Assembly: GCA_018340805.1 (NCBI GenBank) | Contig: JACMZG010000008.1 | Location: 61,109,624-61,173,623 of the forward strand | Origin: Microvelia longipes | Taxonomy: Eukaryota; Arthropoda; Insecta; Hemiptera; Veliidae | Reading direction: 5' to 3' | Length of the DNA stretch: 64,000 nucleotides | Part shown: positions 1-11,113 of the stretch, piece by piece | Numbering within the stretch: position 1 is the stretch's first letter | Layout of the letters: each line of letters opens with the position of its first letter | The notes under the pieces: generated by a model | What the model was told of the DNA's origin: nothing | What the model saw: the letters and a program-made list of their open reading frames with translations, nothing else | Database searches by the model: none | Program-made: the position numbers and the translations under genes

Positions 1-1198
1 TATACAAAAAGTTTATTTCAAACTGAATGTGGGCAAAGAGCGGGAAATTAAGCCACACCCACTCAGTTGAAAGGTAGGTCCGCCACCGCGCTGGCGTCGA
101 ACCGAACCCAAATTTTCAACCATTGATTCGACAGTCTTACGAACCATGGTCATTGGTTTAGTGAATGCTTTGAGGCGAGGGAACACCTTTGTCTAGGTGT
201 TCTTCGTCTATGGACTTAACAATCACCAAAGGAAACTAAAATCACTACAATCACCGAACGACAAGCTCAGAAGATAGTTAAGGAGCAAACTCTATTTATA
301 TCTTTGTTAAGGTATAAGTCGACCTGCGTTTCGCGGCCTTTCTTTGCCATATTTATGGGAAGGTAAGTTCGCTACTATTTCTCTGTAGTATACAACATCC
401 ATATAGTCAAAAAAGTTTCATATTGTGACACTTCTTTTATCAAAGACCTTCTTTCCTACTTGTCTTTTTATTCTAAAACGTTTCTTGAATAGACAGTAAC
501 ATTGAACTTTTTTTAACCCTTTACTAATAACTAATGACCTAAACATTATGTCAATGTTGTACTAATAGTATAAATACTCTAGAATACTTACTTACCTTTA
601 TACTTATTGCATGATAAATCAGTAACAAAATACGATGCTGGCCCGACAGTATCATCATCTACTGGCGTAGAAAACCTAGAGGCTAAATTATACATATTTT
701 AGGTCTGATGTTTATATTTTTTTAATTTTATCTGCTAATTATTCCTCTATAACCAAATATAACTTTCCATGTCAAAACTGTTGTCAGTTATTGACGAAAA
801 CAATATCGTCAATGTTGACTAAAAAACAATCGTCTGTATTTTACAGGAGATGCTTACCAAATTAGGATACGGAAGTAATTTTTGCGTGTTACCTAGCTCA
901 CCAGGTATTATAAACTCGTAACCTAATCTAAAGCTTTGCTACTTGTTTACGTTACCCCTACTCATCCAACAGTATACCAATGCATACATTTTTAATATAC
1001 TCTAATCAACAACCAATCATATGATTGGTGTTAATAATTTTATTATATTATATCATCTACGTATAAATCAGCCCTGTCCAGCTTAAATGAGAAAAAGTTG
1101 ATTTAGGAGCGGGTCAATCGATATATGGCATTTAAAACGCAGTTTGATCATACTATGACGTCACTTGTTAATTTTGGACTTTTAATTTTAAATTTTGG
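1..1198. other. AT-rich non-coding DNA, nothing recognised
   Basis: I see no open reading frame with family resemblance, no array and no transposon end here. The first 150 bases are somewhat GC-richer, and the minus strand holds a B-box-like GGTTCGACGCC near 91-101, but no tRNA fold can be built around it. The rest is AT-rich intergenic sequence up to the point where the duplicated contig-end sequence begins. Confidence 0.5.
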
Positions 1199-1439
1199 AC
1201 TATACTTAGCTACTTTAGTGAGGGATAATTTTAGGTTGTTTATAACCTTCTCAAGAAATAAACAATGGGAAACCATTGAGAAGTAAGTTTGTCTCTAAAT
1301 TTTAGGACCTGCGCTGTTATAAGGATTGTAAGCATGCGCAGTTTGTACCAAGTATGTGCAGTTGGTTTTTGACTTGTGTTTCGGTTGAATTCTTCTCTAT
1401 ATTTGGTTTTCGGTGGAGTCACTTTCTTGTATGGCAAAT

Positions 1440-1790
1440 CGACTTAGTGCGTCATCCCCTTTATTTAAAATCCTTGGTTATCGTCGAATCTCCCAGTCTA
1501 TTTATGCTTGAGAGTTGAATCTTTGTAAAATAATAGTCTAAGAGTGTAGTTGTGCTATCCGGAAAATAATTTTGTTGTGACGCCATAATCCCACATTAAT
1601 GACATACATTTTGAAAAATAAGACTTTGATATGTGCAAAATTTCATCTTATTATCAATATTAGTACAATTTTTTATCAAATAACTTGTGTACATCATTTA
1701 AAAAATCGGAAAATGATCCAATCGAGTCCAATAATACCAAATAAAAATTGGTATTGTTAAACTTTAGTAATTTAAAATTTAATCCTTTCT
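1440..1790 (+). repeat. 5' part of the 5S-containing repeat family
   Basis: The run 'tatttatgcttgagagttg', 'tgctatccggaaa', 'gtgacgccataat', 'atgtgcaaaatttcatcttattatc' lines up in order with the 5' half of the full-length copy read on the minus strand at 41812-41085. This copy lacks the 5S-like middle and the 3' tail. It appears again at about 6850-7200 in the duplicated contig end. Confidence 0.5.
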
Positions 1791-3474
1791 AGAGTACAGA
1801 ATAACTGCCTATCCAGTGGCTCCTCTTAGTATACAAACTCCTAGCTATTGCAGCATTAATGACTTTTTAAAACTTTAATTGTTTTATTATACTCGTAGTT
1901 CTTTATATATTCTTTATTTGTGTCTATTGTTATCTTTTACTTATTACTTTTTGTTCTATATTTATGATTTATTGTCATAACTTATTATGTTCAAGAAATT
2001 GGTGTATGTAATAAATCTCAATAATGATCTTCACAAAAATAAGGACTTTGTCAAATAATTAATACTAAACACGATTATTTTTATTCGACCTCAATTCCTT
2101 CTTTTTCAATCCTCTTGGCAAAACGAAATGGAAGATAGGAAGTAGGATACAGGATTGGCGAGGCACTTGAGAATATAGTACTTTTTTTATTAAGTACAAG
2201 TTTCGGTAAATAAAAATAGGATGCGTCTTACCCGAATTTTTTCTTCAAGAATTTTTCATTCCTCTCGCTCCAGTATAGAACACTACAGGTATAATCCCTC
2301 ATTAATAACAGTAGAAAAAATAGATTATTTAAATTTTGAAACTAAGTTTACTAAAAACTGAGTTCAATTCAATAAACTATTGTTGATATGTTTACTGGTG
2401 TATAAATAAACCGTATTTTTGTAATTTCAGGCTAGGAGATGTGTAAACGAAACGTTTTCACAAGGTTTTGGCGTAAACTTATAAAGTTACCAAACAGAAG
2501 CGTATGCTCCTTATTAGTTCGTAACTAAACCAGTAACATAATTTACAGAATAATTCGTTACATAATAATGCAACAATCCGCCTTATGTATAAATATTTTT
2601 ATCGAACATATAAATATACAAGTAAATCATGTAACTTGTCTGAGAAATGTAATTTTATTACTGAAAAAAATCAATAAAATAATTAAGTCACTCAGTTTTA
2701 TTGACTTGGTTTGTTCGAAAATGTTTAATTATCTGAGTAATAAAGTCACTTAATATGACTTTATGCATTGTTGATTTACATTTTTTTAATATGTAATAAT
2801 ATTTTTTATTTATTTTAAAACAATTATTATTATGATATCATACGTTACGACACTGATATTGCTGTAAGAATGATTTTATGATATACAAGGAAATATAACT
2901 GTTTTTCTCTCAGATATATTTTTTTGTGTGTTAATATATTTGTTAACGAAATATTTTTATTTGTGAGAGAAATCATTGTATTTTGAGTAAAAAAATCTTG
3001 TGAGTCCTTTGTCTCGGAAAACGTTTATAATTATGTAGTCAAATGCAAGTAGACAGCTAATTCTTCAATGAAGATACAAATGTTTCAGTCTAGTAATACT
3101 AATATTAATTCCTAGTTTTCTTATTATTTCTGGAACAAAAAATAGTTATCCTTGTAATAATAGTGTGTGGTTTCATAGAAAAAATATTGTGTATGCAGTA
3201 AAATAATATAAAAAATAGGGATACTGATCAGCTGATAGCTGGCTCAAAAATATTGAAATCGCTAAAATTAGAATATAAAAACAGTAGTGTCGAGTACGGC
3301 AAATAGTTTGTTTACATCTGCAGGAGTAAAACAAGATGGCTGCGCCTAAAGGAAAATTATAACCTGGTGGCTAAAATGTGAACTACATGCCATGTCTGAC
3401 AGAAATCGCATTTGTTTACTTGCTTAATTTATATATTACTTACTATAAAATCTAAAACCAGGATTTCACCTGAA

Positions 3475-4130
3475 TCATCCGTTTCAGATTTTACAGCCCT
3501 CCTCACCCTTTTCAAATGTTTTTAAGACCTCCTGAGCGGTTTTCACAAATTTGTTTGCCTGTATGTGAACGTGCGTGTCTGTTATCATCGTAGCTAATTA
3601 AAACTAAACTAGCTAATTTAACTAAAACTTGGTACAAAAATTTACCTTAAGGGCTCGTTATGGTATACGGTAAACATTTTTATGAGGGCCCTAACCGGCA
3701 ATCAAGTCTTAAAACGTAGAATGTAGGCATATATAACACAAAAAATTTGCCATGTCTCTTCTTATTATCAGTATTAGTGCAATTTGTATCAAGTCACTTG
3801 TTGTTATTAATAAAATCTAAAAATAATCCGATTGAATTGAAATTTAGTACAACCGTATATCATTATGTAAAAAAAAGTATTCTATGTTTTATTTCAATGC
3901 GGCTAGCATTTCTACAGTTTTGCTTGATCTCTAATGTTAAGCAGCATCGAAAGAGGTCAGTGCCTGGATAGGAGATCACTTGGAATAAAACAGATATTTT
4001 CACTGTCTCTGGACGAGCAATGCGTGTCCGAAAACCTACTGCAATATTTATTTGGTGATTTGCATATTCTGAAAACAATTTCTCGGAAAAAAGTTCCAAG
4101 GAATATAGTAATGTTTTGTTAATAGTGTTT
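3475..4130 (+). repeat. 5S-containing repeat family copy (left contig copy)
   Basis: It starts near 'ctcctgagcggttttcacaaa' and runs through family landmarks (TTATCATCGTAGCTAATT, ACTTGGTAC, TTCTTATTATCAGTATTAG). The 5S-like piece is at 3925-3985, reading GTTAAGCAGCATCGA then GGTCAGTGCCTGGATAGG. The 3' part, 'tctctggacgagcaatgcgtgtccgaaaac', is degraded. The matching copy to the right of the gap is at about 8935-9600. Confidence 0.6.
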
Positions 4131-4453
4131 TATTCTAAATCAAATCATACAATATTATAGATAAGAGAAGTAAAGTGTTGAAGTAACTTGCTTACTCCTT
4201 TTATTGAAGTCACTTAATCATTGAAACTCAAAGATGGTCTAGTCTGATTGAATTCGTCTACAGATCGTTTTGTGATTTCACCATTGCACACACTAAGACA
4301 GTTGCGCACCCTGTGACAACCTGGGTTACACGCCAGGCTTCTATACCACCAAAGTAATAAAAATGTAGACTATTACTTCGCAATCTCATTGTTTTTAAGT
4401 TTTACTATTATTACTTTATCATATAAGACAACCTGGAAAAAATGAATTATATA

Positions 4454-4457
<4 letters not shown>

Positions 4458-4502
<45 letters not shown>
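4458..4502. repeat. (TA)n microsatellite
   Basis: An uninterrupted run of about 20 TA dinucleotides beside the 3' end of the Penelope-like fragment. The corresponding place in the right contig (about 9941-9990) is an interrupted TA-rich tract, so the two copies disagree most here. Confidence 0.9.
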
Positions 4503-4506
<4 letters not shown>

Positions 4507-4549
4507 TTATATTATACTGATATAAAGATTTAAATTAGAACACCTTAGA

Positions 4550-5612
4550 AAGACTTACATGAAATTTGGTAACGGTTCGAACTAATTCTTCGTCTGACGG
4601 AGAGACTGGAAGTGATTGAGAGGAATTGAAGGATAGGAGTGAGCAGGGGTGGGTGGGGGGGGGTAGAGGTAGGAAATGTATTCAGTACTAGACAGGCTCG
4701 AGTACTCAAAACTACCATACAGACAAGCAAATCTCAATGAAAAACGATATACACCACACTTAACGAAACAAATTAAAAAAAAAAAATAAAAAATAAAAAA
4801 TAAATAATAACAGAAGTGAATAATAAGAAGGAAGAGAATAAGAGATACAATAATATAGTAAAAGTAAAAAGACATAATACAAAAACGGAATAAAAATAAA
4901 TAAATATAAAATATAAAATATATAAAATAGATACCATTAAATAATAAAATCAAATAAAAGTAACCAAAACAAAATTATTAAATTATTGTTTATTAATGCA
5001 GGAGGCTGACGGGATTTCAGGGATGAGTTGTAGGACGAGTTCCCAGTTCGTACGGCAGGATGGATATGTCCTCAGGAAGTTTTCTAAGGATTTTGGTTAT
5101 ATAGGTCATAAGGAGAGGAATGGTGGGATCTGCGTGCCACTGCAACTGGGTATCACTCCTTGGTCAGCGGCACGATGTCTGGTGGTTGTTTAAACGCAGT
5201 TTGAAGGAAGTAGACGTTTCTTCTCCCTCGTAAAAACAACACACATGCTGCCCAAGGAATATAACCAGTTGCTGGATGTGCAGGTTGAGGAAGAAGGAAA
5301 TAGGTGGAAAGTATTAGTAGAAGGACTTGTGAAAAGACGGTGAAGGGTCAAATAGGCGGTTAACAGCGTCTTTCCTGTTACAGGATGGGACTAGAGGAAG
5401 GGGTTGGGTTGAAGTAGAGGCAGGTTTTAGTTTGGACCAAAAATTCGAAGGTTAGGAGGTTTCTGACAAGTGACTGTAGGAGGTTTGGGAAGGAGTTAGA
5501 AGTAGAAGGATTAAGGAAAAGAGTAGTGAAACGCTGTCTTTCAGTGGAATTTTAAATATATCAGGCCAGGAAGTAGGTAGTAAAAAGATAAAAGGAGGGG
5601 CAGTTGGAGTCG
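4550..5612 (-). pseudogene. Penelope-like element 3' end, duplicate of 10020-11113
   Basis: Same sequence as the endonuclease end of the Penelope-like element at 10020-13276, but with more frameshifts, and cut off by the scaffold gap. No continuous reading frame survives. Treat it as a low-quality second representation of that locus. It also carries a G-rich tract (4646-4671) and the GTTCGAA motif found at the element's 3' end. Confidence 0.75.
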
Positions 5613-6612
5613 NNNNNNNNNNNNNNNNNNNNNNNNNNNNNNNNNNNNNNNNNNNNNNNNNNNNNNNNNNNNNNNNNNNNNNNNNNNNNNNNNNNNNNNN
5701 NNNNNNNNNNNNNNNNNNNNNNNNNNNNNNNNNNNNNNNNNNNNNNNNNNNNNNNNNNNNNNNNNNNNNNNNNNNNNNNNNNNNNNNNNNNNNNNNNNNN
5801 NNNNNNNNNNNNNNNNNNNNNNNNNNNNNNNNNNNNNNNNNNNNNNNNNNNNNNNNNNNNNNNNNNNNNNNNNNNNNNNNNNNNNNNNNNNNNNNNNNNN
5901 NNNNNNNNNNNNNNNNNNNNNNNNNNNNNNNNNNNNNNNNNNNNNNNNNNNNNNNNNNNNNNNNNNNNNNNNNNNNNNNNNNNNNNNNNNNNNNNNNNNN
6001 NNNNNNNNNNNNNNNNNNNNNNNNNNNNNNNNNNNNNNNNNNNNNNNNNNNNNNNNNNNNNNNNNNNNNNNNNNNNNNNNNNNNNNNNNNNNNNNNNNNN
6101 NNNNNNNNNNNNNNNNNNNNNNNNNNNNNNNNNNNNNNNNNNNNNNNNNNNNNNNNNNNNNNNNNNNNNNNNNNNNNNNNNNNNNNNNNNNNNNNNNNNN
6201 NNNNNNNNNNNNNNNNNNNNNNNNNNNNNNNNNNNNNNNNNNNNNNNNNNNNNNNNNNNNNNNNNNNNNNNNNNNNNNNNNNNNNNNNNNNNNNNNNNNN
6301 NNNNNNNNNNNNNNNNNNNNNNNNNNNNNNNNNNNNNNNNNNNNNNNNNNNNNNNNNNNNNNNNNNNNNNNNNNNNNNNNNNNNNNNNNNNNNNNNNNNN
6401 NNNNNNNNNNNNNNNNNNNNNNNNNNNNNNNNNNNNNNNNNNNNNNNNNNNNNNNNNNNNNNNNNNNNNNNNNNNNNNNNNNNNNNNNNNNNNNNNNNNN
6501 NNNNNNNNNNNNNNNNNNNNNNNNNNNNNNNNNNNNNNNNNNNNNNNNNNNNNNNNNNNNNNNNNNNNNNNNNNNNNNNNNNNNNNNNNNNNNNNNNNNN
6601 NNNNNNNNNNNN
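5613..6612. other. Scaffold gap of exactly 1000 N
   Basis: One thousand consecutive N characters. The round number indicates a placeholder rather than a measured distance. Because the flanks overlap in content, the real gap may be zero or negative. Any reading frame called across it is meaningless. Confidence 1.
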
Positions 6613-9600
6613 CTAATATTAGCTACTCTTAGTGAGGGAATAGATCATTTAGGTTGTTTATAACCCGTATCTCAAGAAATAAACAATTGGGAAACCATGA
6701 GAAGTAAGTTTGTGCTGCGGAAATTTCTAGGACCTGCGCTGTCTATCAGGATTGTAAGCATGGAGTTTGTACCAGTATGTTGCAGTTGGTTTCTTGACTT
6801 GTGTTTCGGTTTGGAATTTTGCTTATATTCTGGTTTCGGTGGAGTCACTTGATATGGCAAATCGACTTAGTGCGTCATCCCCTTGTATTTAAATCCTTGG
6901 TTATCGTCGAACTCCTCCCAGTCCTATTTATGCTTGAGAGTTGATCTTTGTCAAAATAATAGTTAAGAGTGTAGTTTGTGCTATCCCGGAATAATTTTGT
7001 GTGACGCCATAATTCCCAACATGTAAATGACATACATTTTGAAAAAATAAGACTTTGATATGTGCCAAAATTTCAGCTCTTAATTATCAATATTAGTACA
7101 TTTTTATCAAATAAATTTGTTGTACATCATTTAAAAAATCGGAAAATGATCCAATCGAGATCAAATAATACCAAATAAAATTGGTATTGTGAAACTTGAG
7201 TAATTTAAATTTAATCCTTTCTAGGAGTAAGAATACACTGCTATCCAGTGGCTCCTCTTAGCTATACAACCCTAGCTATTGCCAGCATTAATGACTTTTT
7301 TAAAAAACTTTAATTGTTTTATTATACTCGTAGTTCTTTATATATTCTTATTTGTGTCTATTGTTATCTTTTACTTATTATTTTTGTTGCTATATTTATG
7401 ATTTCATTGTCATGAACTTATTATGTCAAGAAATTGGTGCTATGTAATAAATCTTCAATAATGATCTGTCACAAAAATAAAGACTTTGTCAAATATTAAT
7501 ACTCAAACCGATTATTTTTATTCGACGTCAATTCCTTCTTTTTCAATCCTTGGCAAAACGAGAATGGAAGATAGAAGTAGGATACGGATTGGCGAGGCCA
7601 CTTGAAGAATATAGTACTTTTTTTATTAAGTTACAAGTTTCCGGATAAATACAAATAGGAGCGTCTTACCCGAATTTTTTCTTCCAGAATTTTTTCATTC
7701 CTCTCGCTCCAGTATAGAAACCCAAACTTTCTTTACAGGGGTTTTTTTTTTTTTAAGATAATCCCTCAATTAAGTAACAGTAGAAAATAGAATTTTTAAG
7801 TTTGAAACTAAGGTTACTAAAACTCAGCTTAATCAATAAACTATTGTTGACTATCGTTTACTGGTGTATAAATCAAAACCGTATTTTTGTATCATTCCAG
7901 GCTAGGAGTGTGTAACGAACACGTTTCACAAGTTTTGGCGTAAACTGATAAAGTTACCAAACAGAAGGTATGCTCCTTTACTAGTTCGTAAACTAAACCA
8001 GTACATAATTTACAGAATATTCGTTACATATAATGCAACAATCGCCTTTATGGATAATATTTTATCGACATATAAAGTATACAAGTAAATTCCATGTAAC
8101 TTGTCCTGGAAATGATAATTTTATTATGAAAAATCAATAAAATAATAAGTCACCTCATTTTATTGACTTGGTTTCGTTCGAAATTGTTAATATCTGAGTA
8201 ATAAAGTCACTAATATACTATGCATTGTTGGATTTACATTTTTAATATGAATAATATGTTTTATTTATTTTAAAACAATTATTATTATGATATCCAGTAC
8301 GTTACGACACTGATATTGCTGTAAGATGATCTTTTGATATACAAGGAAAATTAACTGTTTTCTCTCGCAGATTATTTTTTTGTGTATTAATATATTTGTT
8401 AACGAAATATTATTTATTGTGAGAGAAATCATTTATTTTGAGTAAAAAAATCTTGTGAGCTCTTTGTCTCGGAAAACGTTTATAATTATGTAGTCAAATT
8501 CAAGTAGCAGCTAATTCTTCCAATGAAGATACAAATGTTTCAGTCTAGTAATATATATGATTCCTAGTTCTTCTTATTATTTCTGGAACAAAAAATGTTA
8601 TCCTTGTTAATTAATGTGTGTGTTCATAGAAAAATATTGTGTTGCAGTAAAATAATATAAAAATAGGGATACTGATCAGCTCGATAGCTGGCTCAAAAAT
8701 ATTGAAATCGTAAAAAATTAGAATATCTAAAAACAGTATGTCGAGTACCGGCAAATAGCTTTGTTTTACATCTGCAGGAGTAAAAACAAGATGGCTGCGC
8801 CTAAAGGACAAATTATAACCTGGTGGCTAAAATGTGGAACTACATGCCATGTTGACAGAAATCGCATTTGTTTACTTGTTAATTTAATATTTACTTACTA
8901 TAAAATCTAAAACCAGGAGTTTTACCGACATCATCCAGTTTCAGATTTCTAACAGCCCTCCTCACCCTTTTCAAATGTTTTAAGACTCCTGAGCGGTTTT
9001 CACAAATTTGTTTTGCCTGTATGTGAAGGGCGTGTCTGTGTATCATTCGTAGCTAATTGTAACTAAACTAGCTTATTTACTACAATTGGTACAACAATTT
9101 ACCTTAAGGGCTCGGTTATGGTATACGGTAACTTTTATCGAGGGCCTGGGGGGGGGACCGGCAATCAGTCTTAAAACGTAGACGTAGGCATATATCAACA
9201 CAAAAAATTTGGCCAGTGTTCTTCTTATTATCCAGTATTAGTGCATTTGTATCAAGTCACTTGATTGTTATTAATAAATCTAAAAATAATCCGATGAATT
9301 GAAATTTAGTACAACCGTATATCATATGTAAAAAAACAGTTTCTATGTTTTTATTTCAAATCGGCAGCATTTTCATAAGTTTTGCTTGATCTCTAATGTT
9401 AGCAGCATCGAGAGAGGGGTCAGGCCGCGATAGGAGATCACCTTGAATAAACAAGATATTTTTCACTGTCTCTGGACGGAGCAACTTGGTGTCCGAAAAC
9501 TACTGCAATATTTATTTTGGTGATTTGCATATCTGAAAACCAATTTCTCGAAAAAAGTTCCAAGGAAATATAGTAGAGTTTTGTTTAATAAGTGTTTTAT

Positions 9601-11113
9601 TCATAAATCAAATCATACAATATATAGGATAAGAGAAGTAAAGTGTTTGAAGGTAACTTGCTTACTCCTTTTATGGACGTCACTTAATCCATTTGAAACT
9701 CAAAGATGGTCTAGTCTGATTGGGAATTCGTCTACAGATCGTTTTGTGATTTCACCATTTGGCACACCACTAAGGACAGTTGCGCACCCTGTGAAACCTG
9801 GGTGACACGCCAGCTTCCTATACCACCAACAGTAATAAAATGTAAGCTATTACTCGCAATCTCATTGTTTTTAAGTTTTCTAATTATTATCTATCATATA
9901 CAGACGACTTGGAAAAAATGAATTTAATAAATAAATATAATATATCATATATATATACTAATATAATTATATATATATATTAATATAACTATTACTGGAT
10001 ATAAAGATATTTAAATAGAAAACACTTAGAAAAACTTACATGAAATTTGTAACGTTTCGAACTAAGTTCTTCGTCTGACGGAGAGGGACTGGAAGGTAGA
10101 TTGAGAGGAATTGAAGGATAGGAGTGAGCAGGGTGGGGTGAGGGGGGGGGGTAGAGGGTAGAGCAAATGTATTCAGTACTAGACAGGCTCGAAGGTACTC
10201 AAAACTACCATACAGACAAGCAAATCATACAATGGAAAAATGAAAAATACACACACACTCTAAACGAAAAAAAAAAAAATAAAAAATAAATAAATAATAA
10301 GAAAGTGAATAATAAGAATGGGAAAGAGGATAAAGAATACAAATAATAATAGTATAAGTAAAAGATATAATACAAAACGGATAAAATAAAAATAAAATAT
10401 AAATATAAATATAATATAGACCTTAAAATAAAAAATATCAAATAAAAGTAAACCAAAAAAATACTAAATTATTGTTTATTAATGCAGGAGGATGACGGAT
10501 TTCAGGATGAGTTGGTAGGCAAGTTCCCAGTTTCGACGAGCAGGAGTGGATGTGTCCTCAGGAAGTTTTCTAAGGATTTTGGCTTTATATAGGTCATTAA
10601 AGGAAGAGGAATGGTGGGATCTAGCGTGCACTGCAACTGGTAAATCACTCCTTTGGTCACGGCACGATTGTCTGTGGTTGTTTAAACGCAGGTTGAAGGG
10701 AGTAGACGTTTCTCCTACGTAAAAACAATCACAATGCTTGCACTCAAGGCAATATACCAAGTTGCTGGAGGTGCAGGTTGAGGAAGAAGGAATACGGTAG
10801 GAAGTATTAGTAGAAGGACTTGTGAAAGACGGTGAAGGGTCTAAAATAGGGCAGGTTAAACAGCGTCTTCTGTTACAAGGATGGGAACCTAAAGGAAGGG
10901 GTTGGGTTGAAGTAGAGGCAGGTTTAGTTTGGACCAAAAGATTTCGAAGGTTAGGAGGTTTTCTGAAAGTGACTGTAGGAGGTTTGGGAAGGAGGTTAGA
11001 AGTAGAAGGATTAGAGGAAAGAGTAGTGAAACCGTCTTTCAGGAATTTATTAACTAAATGTAGGCCAGGATAGTAGGTAGTAAAAATATAAAAAGGGGGC
11101 AGTAGGAGGTCGG
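6613..11113 (+). repeat. Right contig end, better copy of the duplicated segment
   Basis: Counterpart of 1199-5612. It continues into the intact part of the Penelope-like element beyond 11113, so it is the copy embedded in longer sequence. Apart from the repeats listed separately, I see no gene in 6613-10020. It is AT-rich with scattered fragments of the 5S-containing family. Confidence 0.8.
8935..9600 (+). repeat. 5S-containing repeat family copy (right contig copy)
   Basis: Same element as 3475-4130. The 5S-like piece is at 9386-9450: GTTAGCAGCATCGAGAG, then a damaged C box 'gcgataggagatcacc'. Small indels relative to the left copy fall inside the piece, so neither copy gives a reliable consensus. 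Family copies elsewhere (54876-54925, 61055-61120) keep a much better C box. Confidence 0.6.

Larger units (their letters stand above)
1199..5612 (+). repeat. Left contig end, noisy duplicate of 6613-11113
   Basis: Block for block this stretch matches the sequence to the right of the N gap, in the same order and orientation. Examples are 'tagctact..tagtgaggga' at about 1207 and 6620, the 5S-like piece at 3925-3985 and 9386-9450, and the Penelope-like 3' region at 4550-5612 and 10020-11113. The two copies differ by a one- or two-base indel every few tens of bases, while longer words stay identical. That is the pattern of uncorrected long-read sequence. The left copy stops at the gap exactly where the right copy continues (about 11113). 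I infer one genomic locus represented twice; a true tandem duplication is possible but less likely. Confidence 0.85.

Noticed and set aside
85..105. tRNA-like B box (GGTTCGACGCC) on the minus strand
   Set aside because: No matching A box or acceptor stem could be found at a suitable distance.
5604..6632. A 342-codon open frame spanning the N block
   Set aside because: It consists almost entirely of unknown bases; the frame exists only because N has no stop codons.
10479..10937. A host GIY-YIG nuclease gene
   Set aside because: It continues upstream into a Penelope-type reverse transcriptase and has retroelement context, so it is the element's own endonuclease.
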